A stretch of 64,000 bases of DNA from Tilletiaria anomala UBC 951 (taxonomy: Eukaryota > Basidiomycota > Exobasidiomycetes > Georgefischeriales > Tilletiariaceae). How positions within the stretch are numbered: position 1 is the stretch's first letter; each line of letters starts with the position of its first letter. This document shows, piece after piece, positions 10,756 through 23,595 of this stretch. Under the pieces are notes generated by a model. It was not told the origin of the DNA, did not search any database, and worked only from the letters and a program-made list of their open reading frames with translations. Made by a program: the position numbers and the translations under genes. The stretch is from contig NW_013546985.1 in assembly GCF_000711695.1 (NCBI RefSeq), forward strand, positions 84,878 to 148,877. Direction: 5' to 3'.

Positions 10756-11097
10756 ATGGGCTTGCTGGAGTCTGGACTCCCCAAGTCGGACGCCGCAATG
10801 GGAAAGCAGGTGGGATTCCGTGCTGGTATTCAGTTCACGCCGAGGCCGGTAACCTGCCTAGTCTACGGCACAGCTCCTACATACTCAGGCGCCTGGCGAC
10901 TAGGACTACGTGGCCTGTGCCTGTATCCCGGCATCTTCCTTGTCGCCCTTGGCACCTGCATCTACGAATATGATTCGTTGATTCGTCAAGCCTCAAGCCT
11001 TTCAAAGACGAACGGAAGGAGACTTTATCGCTTCATCGACTGGAACTGGATTCTGGCAAGAGAGTTCCGCGAGTGGCGCAAGTCGCAACCCTACTGA
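10756..11097 (+). CDS. Small orphan ORF, 113 aa, possible membrane segment
   Basis: ATG 10756 to TGA 11095-11097. The peptide is not low-complexity. It has a basic/aromatic C-terminus (RRLYRFIDWNWILAREF) and one hydrophobic stretch of about 18 residues (GLCLYPGIFLVALGTCIY) that could be a membrane helix. Third codon positions lean to C and G, but less strongly than in the certain genes. No family is recognised. It lies in the same orientation between two plus-strand genes, 360 bp before DED1. It could be a real small gene, the last exon of a longer one, or chance. Confidence 0.38.
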   Translation: MGLLESGLPKSDAAMGKQVGFRAGIQFTPRPVTCLVYGTAPTYSGAWRLGLRGLCLYPGIFLVALGTCIYEYDSLIRQASSLSKTNGRRLYRFIDWNWILAREFREWRKSQPY

Positions 11098-11460
11098 GTT
11101 CTAGTAAGGGGGAGATTCTCGAGCGGAATCGAATGCTGGTCTGACAAAGACGGAAAATCGAGAAATTTTGTGCTGGTCTGGGGCCCTGTGAGTACTCTGT
11201 TGCAGTGCCCGCCCACACGACACACTCTGTAGGAGACTGCTGCCATGCCCTTTCTGTCCACCACCCGCCACCTTCATCCGCCGGGCGGGTCTGAAAATTT
11301 TTTCCCCGCCATCCACCACCCTGCAAATGACTAGCGATACTACCCCCCCTCTCCCGTGAGGTTTAACTTCATCCATGCCCACCACCAACAACAAAGCCAC
11401 TCCCCTAGAAGCAACAACGGCTCACAAAGACACCCATTTCACTCCTCCAACTACACACTT
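11098..11460. other. DED1 promoter and leader
   Basis: This non-coding stretch contains a C/T-rich run around 11340-11360 and A/C-rich leader sequence immediately before the DED1 ATG at 11461, as expected for a highly expressed fungal gene. No distinct TATA box is evident. Confidence 0.4.
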
Positions 11461-13581
<2,121 letters not shown>

Positions 13582-15359
13582 ACCGGTTGCCTGTGGTTTC
13601 TCGCTTTCGTCTTCGCGCTCGCGTTCGGCTTCCGTTTTCAGTTTCAGCTGCACCAACCAACAACAAACCAACGACTACACTGGATTCTCACGCTCAACAG
13701 CCCACGTCCGGCAGACGGGCTATGTTTTCCATCTTTCAACTCTCACATAGAACCTTCACCATCGGGATCAGCAATCTCCAGTCTCTCTCTGCAAATACTC
13801 TGCAAGGCTTGGCGCATTCACATTTAGCATCATCATACATCATTTAGATGGGGAAATAATGCAACTTTTCTCTACTCTTCATTCTTTCCCCTCACCGGAT
13901 GAGGTTTATGCTCACTCAACGAATGCGCAGGGCACACGGCGGCAGGGCCTACTTCCTCATTTGGGCACGGGACCGCAGAGCAGGCAGGGCAAGGCAAGGC
14001 ATCGCAGCGTCTTTTTCTTTCAGCATCGCATGAGACGCGTGCGATTTCTTGCACACGGACGGACATTTTGAACTGCAAGAACAAGTGAACAAGGGCATCA
14101 TAGACTGGCTCTCGCCGCGGACGTCTCTTCTACGGACGAGACTTGACCGCACGGAAGCAATAACGCGCACGCACGCATGCACGCATCTTTCTCTCTCTCT
14201 TGACGACTCGTTTATCCAACTCGGGCACGGATCCGGCTTCATACCCCATTTCAGCACAATAGACAACAGAGCTCGACTTGGATAGACAAGCTTCAAAGCA
14301 CACAGGCATCACTCAGAGAGCGGAGGTCGATTCTTTTCATCAACCACTTGTTCACTCTGCGGTCGTCATCACACAGCGACTCGATTTCATGAAGGTTCCC
14401 ATTCATCTTTTTTGTTTCTTCAACATTTTTCTTTCTCCGCACATGGGGTATCATGTGCATCAAGCATCGATTTCGCACTGCACCCGTTGCTTTGCCGCTC
14501 GGTCGCGGTGCATGGTGTGTGCCGCTTGTGGCAGGCTCTCCCAAGATACCCCGTCATCGCCTTTCTGCCGGCACAGAGGAGGTTCCCTCCTTTCGATCCA
14601 ACCTGTTTTTCAATCCATATGTTTGGACTTCGACCTTGCATAGACGACGGTAATCATTTCCATCGCTCTGCGTGTTCGCTTTTTCACCCTTTCATTTTCG
14701 ACAATTTTACGCCTACGATTCCTACTATAAAAGGGTGTGCTGTTACTGTATCATTAGCTCTAGACGCGAAACGAACGCCAAGAATGATCTCTCTCGGTGT
14801 CTTTTGATAAGGTGTGCTGATCTAAGTTGAGCGACCTGGCCTCTGGCTAGATGATGAGGCGGGCACCCGTCACATTAGATCCCATTGGAGAGCAGTGATT
14901 GGTGCACTTGCTATTGCGAGGTTGTAGCGCTATGGAAGCGGCGCCAGCTGGCGGGCGGGGGAGGCTCGAGGACAGATGGAGAGACTGGTCCAGTACCGCG
15001 AACAATGCAATACAAGTCAGCCTGGGTGACTGCCCCCCCCCACCCCACCCAACTCATTCTAGTCTGAGCCTCTCGTAGCATTCATCATGTCAGTTTGACA
15101 GGTCCCATACGCAAAGCGGAGAGGTACACACAGCTCGTTCGCTCGCACGTACTAAAGGTGCGCATCTGACGCCGGAGCCGCTCCTCATTGCAAACCTCGG
15201 CAAGGCGCGGCGTTCGGGACTGAAGGACTGAGGCTTTAGCGCTCAAGTCGGGACCTTGACTGCATGAACAGCAGCAGCGATCCTGCTTGCTTTCAAAGGC
15301 TGTCTTGCGCCTGCGTATTGGATCAGTTGCTAGGGTTTTACTGAGGCAGGGCTTTCAAA
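13582..15359. other. 1.8 kb without a coding gene between DED1 and MKT1
   Basis: No frame is convincing on either strand. The left half is probably DED1 3' UTR. Visible elements are alternating GCACGCACGCATG and CT runs at about 14165-14200, a canonical TATAAAAG at 14726-14733, a run of C bases near 15031, and the MKT1 leader at the right end. I searched by eye for tRNA T-arm and snRNA core sequences and found none that hold up. Confidence 0.45.
14726..14733 (+). promoter_or_regulatory. TATAAAAG box, target unclear
   Basis: An exact TATAAAAG on the plus strand, in the pattern CTACTATAAAAGGG, is the best TATA box in the window. The next plus-strand start codon with family support is MKT1 at 15360, more than 600 bp downstream. 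It therefore drives either a long MKT1 leader or an unannotated transcript. Confidence 0.4.
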
Positions 15360-17978
15360 ATGATCAGGGGATTGGACGGTAGGTCCTGGAGGGTAGAATG
15401 GGCGCTGCAACCCGGGATGGCACTAATGCTATTCTCTCCCCTGCCTGCTGTCACTCAGCACTACTCCATGAGCGGAGGCTCATTCAGACCTGTCCGTTCT
15501 CGGCGCTCAAGGACACGCGAATAGGCATCGATTTCAATGTATATGTGCGCTCCTTGCTGCAGGATCCCGAAACAGCCGAACCGTTTACGGTCGCCATTGG
15601 CGGTGCGCCGCTCGCGCTGATCGCGCTGATCGAAAGCGATCTGCGGGCGTTGGAGAAGGCGCGCATCAAGCCCGTCTTCGTCTTGTCCGGCCTGCCACCC
15701 AGCAAGAGCAGGCGGCCGTTCAACTTTGAAGACCTCAGGCCGGTGGAGAGGGCGAGAGCGTGGGACCTCTATGAGAAAGGCGAGGTTGATGGCGCGACTA
15801 TTGCGCTGAATAGGAGCAATAGCATCTCGCCGCCCGATTTGGTACGCGGAGTTTTGAGAGCGTTTAGACATCGCAGTGTCGAGTTCATCGTCGCACCATA
15901 TCTAGCATCTGGTCAGGTGAGCGCATGCATCGTTGTTGCAGACGTTCGCTGCTATCGGGACACCCGCGCTGAATCCCTCGCTTTGCGGTGACCCAGCTCG
16001 TATACCTCGAACGGCATCCAAAGGGATTCATCCATTCCATGTACGGGACCAACGCTCTTCTGCTCTTTGACGGTGTGGATAAGGTCATCCTCTCTCTGAA
16101 CTCCAAGAAGGAGACATTCGAATTTGTCAGCAAAGCTTCGGTACTCGCCGAACTCAAGTGCAATGGCGAAGAACTCCTCGACACCGCTCTTCTATCCGGC
16201 TTTGACTTTTGCCCCACCTTCCCGCCACTGCTGGACGGCACAGCCGGCCCGCACTACTCTCAACCGGGCTCCTTGCATCCAAAAGCTGTTGCCGACTTTG
16301 TACGACAGTACCGAACAGGAGTCAATGCTTGCTTTGCCTTTGCCGGCCATCCGCAAGTCGCGCGACAGAATTACCTCGACCACTTCTGCCGAGCACGGTG
16401 CTTGGTCAAGTTCTCCATTGTCGTGTGCGCAGAGGACGGCAAGGTTCTGCCGCTTCCATTGGCCCTCCCATCACCGCATGCTCAGGCAACTGGCAAGGCC
16501 GGCAGCTCGCAGCAGCCAATGAACGGCGGGCCAAACGCCATCAAGCCAGTCAATGGCTCGCTGTCCGGTGCTTCCGACATTCCCAGCGATCTGCACGAGG
16601 TTTTCTCGCGCCGATTGCCAGACGAGCTCTTTTTCCACCTGTCACGCGGTCTCATCGGGCACCAGGTCATCGGGCATCTCACATCGAGCTTCGTCGTCGA
16701 GCCCGAGCCGTTTGACAATGGGGAGACGGATGACTACAAGCGTTTCCTCAAGGAAGTCATCACCGAGAATCCGCAAGGTCCGCGTTGCGTATCTATCGCG
16801 CTTGCATGTCAGGCACTCAACGGTTTCTGGCTTCAACGCAAGGTCCACGCGGTCTATTGGTACCAGCCGAATGTGGACCATCTAATCCCGCATGAGTCAC
16901 AGCCGACGCAGCAGCTGATCGCGCGCGTGAAAAACTGGAACGTGTCTGCGCTCTTCATCGAGGAGGAGCTGCGACGGCAGAATAGCTCGACGATCGACAT
17001 TGCGCTCTGCCTGGGCGCAACGACAAGCAGCCAGCTGGCCGAACGCACCAAGACGCCTCGCACGTCTACAACACAGCCGCTGGAGAAGAAGGACGAGATC
17101 GTTGCGAACGTCATCTGGCGCACGCTCGAGCTGCGGGGTTTCCTCAACCACGATCACCTGCACACATCGCTGGCGCGCGCGCTGTACCTCGCGCTGAAGC
17201 AGTCGCGGCTCAACGACCGGTTCCAGGAGCCGCTGTACATTGCGCTGGAGCTGCTGCGCGCCAACGTGCTGCATGCGAACTGGTACGGCGGGCGCGTTTT
17301 CAGCGGCGGGCCTGCTGTCGGCGACAATGAGGCGGAGAAGAAGCACATGCTTCTGGTGATGCGCGTGTTCTCGCTGGTACAGATGACATTCAAGCCCAAG
17401 AAGTGGGAGGCGCCGCTGTCGCGCGAGCTGCTCGTGTTCAACTCGTTTGTGCGGTCGATGACGCGCTCGATGCGCACGCTCGTCGAGACAATCGCATCGA
17501 GCATGCTGCTGCGCGGCGATGCGCGGCGCACGCGTGACGACTACCTTCTGGAGATTTCGCTGTCGCTGCCGTTCCAGACGGACACGAATACAGGCCTGGG
17601 AATCGTGATCAAGTGCTTCCTGGAGGGGCTCATCACGTACCACGGCAGCAAGGTCACGCCCGAGGAGGCGGATAGCGAGAGCGTCAAGGAGGCCAAGGAG
17701 ACGATTGCGGAGATGCTCGAGAGCACGTTTGAGAGCGTCAAGAACATCAAGCACGAGCTCGGCAAAGGCTTCCGGTTCTGGAGAGCTGTGAGTGGCAGGG
17801 AAAGAAAGAGCGACACATGCTCGCTTGCTGAACCTGATTGACTCGCTCCGACGCTGGCGCCTACCGACAGCTCATGATCAGCGTCCGGCTGCTGGGAGAG
17901 GAGAAGTCCATGTCGCCCGAGACGGTGGAGCAGTTTGAAGCGGCAGACCGATGGCTGGCGCCGATGAACTTTGAGTGA
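15360..17978 (+). CDS. MKT1: Mkt1-like post-transcriptional regulator (XPG-like fold)
   Basis: Exons are 15360-15378, 15459-15916, 15997-17787 and 17871-17978, encoding 791 aa (yeast Mkt1 is 830). Introns are 80, 80 and 83 nt. The first coding exon is only 19 nt. It is required, because it restores the family start MIRGLDALLHERRLIQ, followed by TRIGIDFNVYVRSLL. The N-terminal third is an XPG/FEN1-like nuclease fold. The C-terminal two thirds match the Mkt1 N- and C-terminal domains. In yeast, Mkt1 binds Pbp1 at polysomes and controls mRNA stability and translation, including HO and mitochondrial mRNAs. Whether nuclease residues are functional cannot be judged here; the family is thought not to need them. 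The gene lies downstream of DED1 in the same orientation. Confidence 0.92.
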
Positions 17979-18979
17979 AAAGGAGGAAGCAGGATGCATG
18001 CAGGGGAGCATGCGCGGTCCAGGCGACGCACATGCCTATCCACCACCACCATCAGCCCGCCCCTATCTCTAGCAGATGACACAGCGATGGCGCATGCATG
18101 CCATGCATGTAGAGGCCGCATGTATGGACGTGCTCTCGTCAGAAGGAGATGGTGAATGCAGCAGAAGCTGTCATGCTGTTGTTGGACAGAGAGTGCGTGT
18201 GAGCGTGTGTGCGTATGTGTGTGGTACGGTGGATACATAGCCTTCTATCTTCTTGCCTGAGTGCGAGTGAGTGCGCCAGGAGCTGGGATGGGATCGGACA
18301 AAGAGCAGGCGGGCGGTGCGGTGCTGAGCCAAGTGGGCACTAGGGTATTTGCGCAGGGCGGTGACGAGTGACGAGGCGCCCTCTCGGCGATCGGTCATCG
18401 GACCATTCTGACCGACAAATCCACGTCGGTGAGAGTGGCCAGGTGCGTCTCCCCACCCAGCGCGCACTCACCCGGCCTTCCCCCTCCCCATTTGCTCCCC
18501 ACAAAGGGCACACACACTTTGGGTGGACGAGACATGGCTGCCACGGGGCCCGTGTGTGAGCTCGGCCTCCGCTCTTTTTCACGGCCCGGTTTTTTTGACA
18601 TCTCGCAGTTGGAGAGTCTAGTGCTCAGTGCCTGCTTGGCGGGGGAACAGAAGGAAGCCAGCCAGCCACATTGCGCGTGATACATGAGAGTCGTAACAAT
18701 ACTATTAGTAACGTTAGCGGCAACATGAGCAACACCATCCATCCTTGCGACGCATACCACGCCCCTGTGGTCTTTGCATTGTCCTGGGCCGTCATCACGC
18801 TGTAGTCTGGACGCCCACACGGAGAACAGCTTCTTCCGGCGGTCCCTGCTGCAACTCTCCTGGAATCCTCGACTTCTTTGACCGCTGCGGCACCTACCTT
18901 TCCGGTCCAGACCATCACACCGCCGCACATTGCGCCAGCCGAATACGACAAACGCCCTCCGCCAAGTCGCCACATAAAG
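17979..18979. other. Intergenic, MKT1 3' flank and alcohol oxidase promoter
   Basis: No credible gene is present. The frame of the alcohol oxidase extends upstream to about 18878 without an ATG, so it is not used. GT-rich sequence (GTGTGTGCGTATGTGTGTGG) lies near 18203-18225. No clear TATA box is seen. Confidence 0.4.
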
Positions 18980-21522
18980 ATGAGCGCGCCGCAGACGACG
19001 ATGCCGCCTGCGGTGCATCTCCAGGGAGACCCGACGAAGAATGTATTTGGGAAGCAGATCATCAAGCCGGAAGAGCTCCTCAACGAGTCTCAGAAGAAGG
19101 TGCGTGCCTGCCCGCGGGCCACTCTCTCAGAGATGACGTGAGCTGGCAGAGGATCGAGCAGCTGACAAAATGTTTATGTGATTGCCGCCCAGGTCCTCAT
19201 CGCCATCGGCGATGCCATTGTGCCTGCTCTGCATGGTGAACAGGCAGCTTACCTCATCTCCCAGCTGCCCACAAGCGCCACAGACCGTCAGCGCGAGCTG
19301 GTCGCCGCTTTTGCCCGCGAGGGATTCATGGACCGTGCTGACTACCTGCTCAGCTGCCTAATCCGTCAGCTTTCCGTCACCGCGTCCAGCACGGCACTCG
19401 GCCAGATCACGCTGCTACTCAGCATCATCGCCACCGGCCCCGGCTGCCTGGTGATGACCGGCTCCTACGGCCCGTTCTACGACCTACCCAGGGACAAGCG
19501 GGAAGCCATCCTCCTATCCTGGTCCGTCTCCCGCCTGCCCGCCTTCCGCAAAGCGGCCGCTGGTCTCAAGTCGGCCATCCTGCTGGTCTACTACCGCTTC
19601 GTCCAGGAGGCATGGGAGGCAACCGGCTACCCGGCCAGCACATCCCTTCCCTCGGGTATCAAGGCCACCACGCATTACCCGTACAAGTTTGAGAACGACA
19701 ACCTCCCCTTTCTCAACACCGACGAGGAGGTCTTCGTCGACACCGAGGTGCTCATCATTGGCTCTGGATCCGGTGGCGGCGTTGCGGCGGCCCAGCTCGC
19801 CAAGAGGGGCGTGCAGGTTCTCGTCGTCGACAAGGGCATCTACCTACGCCCAGAAGACATGACCGGCATGGAGTCGCACGGCTACCAGAGCATGTATGAC
19901 GGTGAAGGTATCCTGCTTGGCGAAGATGGACACATCACCGTCCTCGCCGGCTCGACCTTTGGCGGCGGCTCGACCATCAACTGGTCCGCGTCGCTCAAGC
20001 CGCGCTGGTTTGCGCGGCGCGCCTGGGCTGAAAAGTACGGCGTTGGCTACTACGCCTCACCCGCTTTCACCGCGGACCTGAACTTCGTGTGCGACCGGAT
20101 GGGCGCGTCGACGGCGCACATTCAGCACAACCTCAGCAACTCGCTCCTCGCGCTTGGCAGTCAGCGCTGCGGCATGGAGTGCGTCCCCGTGCCACAAAAT
20201 ACGGGCGGAAATGTGCACTACTGCGGCAAGTGCCAGTTTGGATGCCCCTCGGGCCAGAAGCAGGGCGGAGTCGTCACCTGGCTAAAGGACGCCGCCGAGC
20301 ACGGTGCCAAGTTCATGACCCAGACGCACGTCCAGCGCATCCTCTTCGACAAGAGCGGGCGCAAGGCCGTCGGCGCCAAAGCACTTGTCCACGGTAGCGG
20401 CGGCAGCAGCAGGTACGTCACGATCCGCGCAGCCAAGGGCGTCATCTGCGCCGGCGGCTCGATCCAGACGCCTGCGCTGCTGCTGCGCACTCCCGAGCTC
20501 AAGTTCAACAAGCAGATCGGCAAGAACCTACATCTGCACCCCACCACCGTTGTCACAGGCTTCTACGACTTCCCAATCAATCCCTGGGAGGGCTCACTGC
20601 TCACCATGGTCAACAACGCCGCCGAGCTCAGCGACCCCGACGGCTGGGGCGCCAAGCTGGAAATCATCGCCACGTCCCCCGGCTTGCACGCCGCGTTCAC
20701 AAGCTTCTCCAGTGCGATCGACCACAAGGCCAAGATGCTGCAGTACTCACACGCGTTCCAGATCATCATCATCAGCCGCGACCGCGATGGCGGCCAGGTC
20801 GTCATCGACGAGCGCGGCGATCCGCGATACACGCACCCGCTCACCCCCCACGATCAGAAGAGTATCATTAACGGCATCCTCGCCGCCTGCGACGTCCACC
20901 TCTCCGCCGGCGCCCGCGAGATCTCCACAATGCAGTCCGGCATGCCCGCCTTTGTCGCCGATACGGCTCTGCCCGCGGCAGCGGCGGCCAAAGGTAAGGG
21001 CGCCAGCACCGAGCTGACCGAAACGCTCCTCGAAGAGACCAATCGGATCCCCGGCACGAGGTACCACCCGCAATCGGTCCCTCGCGACCTGCGCGACGCG
21101 CGCTACGTCGCGTGGAAGAAGCAAGTCCTCCAAGCCGGCGCACGTCCGCTGGCCATCGCCCTCGGATCTGCGCACCAGATGAGCAGCTGCAGGATGGGCG
21201 CAAGCCCGCGCTACTCGGCGTGCGATCCCGAGGGACGCATCTGGGGCACCAAGGACCTGTGGATCGCTGACGCCAGCATCATGCCCGAGGCCAGCGGCGT
21301 CAACGTGAGTGCTCGGTGCATCGCTGCGCATCTGTTGTTGCGAGCACAGAATGCTGATGTAGTTGCCTTGCGTGTTTTTCATTCTTTGCTTCACTCTTCC
21401 AACAGCCGATGGTCACAACGATGGCGTCGGCAAACTACGTGGCGCGCAACGTCGCCAAGCAGCTTGGAAACGACAGCGTCCGGCCGCTCAACGAGGCTAC
21501 GCAGCGCGAGGCTCGTCTATGA
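18980..21522 (+). CDS. FAO1: Long-chain fatty alcohol oxidase (GMC flavoenzyme)
   Basis: Exons are 18980-19099, 19193-21304 and 21406-21522, encoding 782 aa, within the family range. Introns are 93 and 101 nt. The enzyme oxidises long-chain alcohols to aldehydes with O2, giving H2O2, a step in omega-oxidation and alkane or wax use. The FAD-binding Rossmann motif is near residue 228 (IIGSGSGGGVAAAQLA). A family-typical Cys cluster is near 383 (CGKCQFGCPSGQKQGG). The GMC C-terminal signature begins near 697 (SAHQMSSCRMG) and continues LWIADASIMPEASGVN|PMVTTMASANYVA across intron 2. The last three residues are ARL, an acceptable PTS1, which fits a peroxisomal oxidase. No other omega-oxidation gene is adjacent. 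Confidence 0.93.
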
Positions 21523-21904
21523 CGGAGCGTCAGGCGTGCATCGGCTCGGAACGGTGGCCACTTGTATGCGCGCACGCAATAGCACGGGACGGCGCGAGAT
21601 GGGATGATGCGGTGATTGCAGCAGTCTGTTTGTTGGGAAGGGGGGAAGCAGGCGGGCGAGGAAAGGAAGTGCCATCTTAAGTATACAGGCCTCCGGGGCT
21701 CAGGTGTGGTCGGTATATTTCTGGTGGATGTCCAATGCAAAGGGAATGTAAACAGATCGCGTACAAGCGAGGTATTGCCTGGCTTGTACTTTCCACTCAA
21801 GGGTCGACGGATGATGGAGGGTTTCAGTTCTGTCCTATTGGGGTGAGGCTGCGACGCAGATAGTATGAGAACACACGGTCACATTTGCAACTTTTTTTTT
21901 AATT
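21523..21904. other. Convergent intergenic spacer
   Basis: This spacer lies between the 3' ends of the alcohol oxidase (plus) and the kinase gene (minus). A T9-A-A-T-T-T stretch at about 21892-21905 sits at the kinase stop codon. No gene is seen. The 3' UTRs of the two genes probably share this 382 bp. Confidence 0.4.
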
Positions 21905-23144
21905 TCAAAATTCAGATACACTAACCACCTCTCGCTGCGGTCCGATGTCGACGCGCAAGCCTTTACCGTGCCATCGTCTGGCTTCGTGCGTGACTTGTTC
22001 GGCCCACAGCTCGTAGCCGGGCATGTAGCGCTCGACGAAAGTGCGCACCTGCTCATCCGTCATGCCTTTTCCGCCATTAGACGTCATCATCGTGTGCTCG
22101 GCCTGCAGGCGCCATTGGAAGACGTTCTCCAGGCCGCCCGCTGCCGATGCCGATCCGGGCGCGGTTGCGGCTGCGCCGGTAGATGAAGTGGGCGCGACGG
22201 GACGCAGTTGGATAAAGTCGTCGATGAGCGGATACCACTTTCGCTCGTACTCCCCGAGCCGTTCATCAAGCTCGAGAAGGCTCTCTATGTTGTGCTGTAG
22301 AAAGTATGGCGCCTTTTCACCGTCACTCTGGTTGTCATCGCGGGTCTTCAGCTCTGGCTTGGCTCTCTGCACCGCCTCCTTGTATCGACGCTCAATCTGC
22401 TCGCGCCCGATAGGAGCAAAGCCGAGACACCACCCTTCAAATATCACAATGTCCACCGGCGCTTCAACTTGTACCGTCTTGTCACTGCGGTCTCCCTCGC
22501 CGTCGAACTGGCTTTTGTCAAAGATGGGCAGATGGACGCTACCTTTCGTCGCGATGGCATATTGCGAGTCGGCGGCGAAGCTGCCGTTGATGCCGCGCAA
22601 GCGCTGCAGGCATACCAGACCAAGCTGCATGTCATGAGTACCAGGCTGTCCGCGCCCGTGCAGGAGCTTGTTGCGCGGATGAGCGGCGGCTAGCTCCGTC
22701 AATTCTTGATGCGTCAGGTACAGATCTGAATAGAGGCGACGGTTCTGTTCTGTTAGCGCGCCAGGGAGGCTGCGCGTCGAGTTACTCGCAAGCTCACCGT
22801 CTATGCTGAAAATCGCGACCCTCAATGACCTGCTACCAAACGGCGACTGCGCAAGACTTTCTTTGAGTTTCGTCGTGATGGTGGTCTTGCCTGCCAAAGT
22901 CACGCCGCCAGGGTATGGTCGTTAGGTTCAGGGAACGCTTGCGCCATGCGGTAGCTCACAGACTCTCCTCACCACTTCCTTGCGGCCCTTGCAGACCGAC
23001 GATCAGTGGCGGTGCACTCCTGGTAGCATCAGTCATACAGCGCCACCTGGTCAGATGGCTGTGGAAGCGTCGCTTGATGTGTTCCGTGAGCAGACGCTCC
23101 TTGTAGGTGTTCATGTCCTCTCTGTCCTTGCGCTCAGCGTCCAT
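21905..23144 (-). CDS. TDA10: P-loop kinase of the Tda10 / D-glycerate 3-kinase family
   Basis: Minus-strand exons are 23144-22973, 22890-22798 and 22725-21905, encoding 361 aa (yeast Tda10 is 290). Intron 1 (82 nt) splits the Walker A motif GPQGSG|KTT. Intron 2 (72 nt, stop-free, a multiple of three) splits the conserved SID|DLYLTH motif. Leaving it in would insert 24 residues, so splicing is needed. After it come HPRNKLLHGRGQPGTHD and the family block IFEGWCLGF. The family phosphorylates D-glycerate in plants (GLYK); the yeast member is a cytosolic or nuclear kinase-like protein of uncertain substrate. A Ser/Ala-rich insert lies near residues 255-275. The gene is divergent from the glyoxalase-like gene, with 451 bp between starts. 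Kinase fold is sure; substrate is not. Confidence 0.9.
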
Positions 23145-23595
23145 CGTGGCTGGCCGTTTCCCCAGGCTACTGATGGCGAGAAAGATAATTCTTGCATTCG
23201 CTATTTCACACCTCCCAACGGCCAGGCAGTGACTCTGCCGGGGTCATCTGGCATATAGAATCCCACATATTTTGAGCGGGTGTAGTTGCATTCAGCGACG
23301 ATTGTTCCGTAGATGGAGATATGGGAAACTTCTAGGTGTGGGGAGCCAGCTTGCCCGGGTCCTCCGTGGGGCCGATGCCGAGCGGGGGCTCTGCTACGCG
23401 GGGGGGTTGGCGGGCACTATTGAATTGATGGCCGCCGCAAGCAATGCGTGCAAGTTGAGTTGCAAATCACACGATCACAGATGCTGGATTCATCCCAGCA
23501 GCCGAGCCAACCATTATCGATGAGCCGAAATTCATCAACTGACAGCAACCAGCCCGTGTACGCTGCGCATGCATACCTTTTAGACCAGAGAGGGA
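23145..23595. other. Divergent promoter region
   Basis: This 451 bp lies between the starts of the Tda10-like gene (minus) and the glyoxalase-like gene (plus). No gene or clear motif is seen apart from a G/C-rich patch near 23390-23410. Confidence 0.4.

Noticed and set aside
14760-14900. Possible snRNA or C/D snoRNA downstream of the TATA box (AGATGATGAG near 14850)
   Set aside because: No box D or terminal stem at proper distance, and no U1, U2, U4, U5 or U6 core sequence matched.
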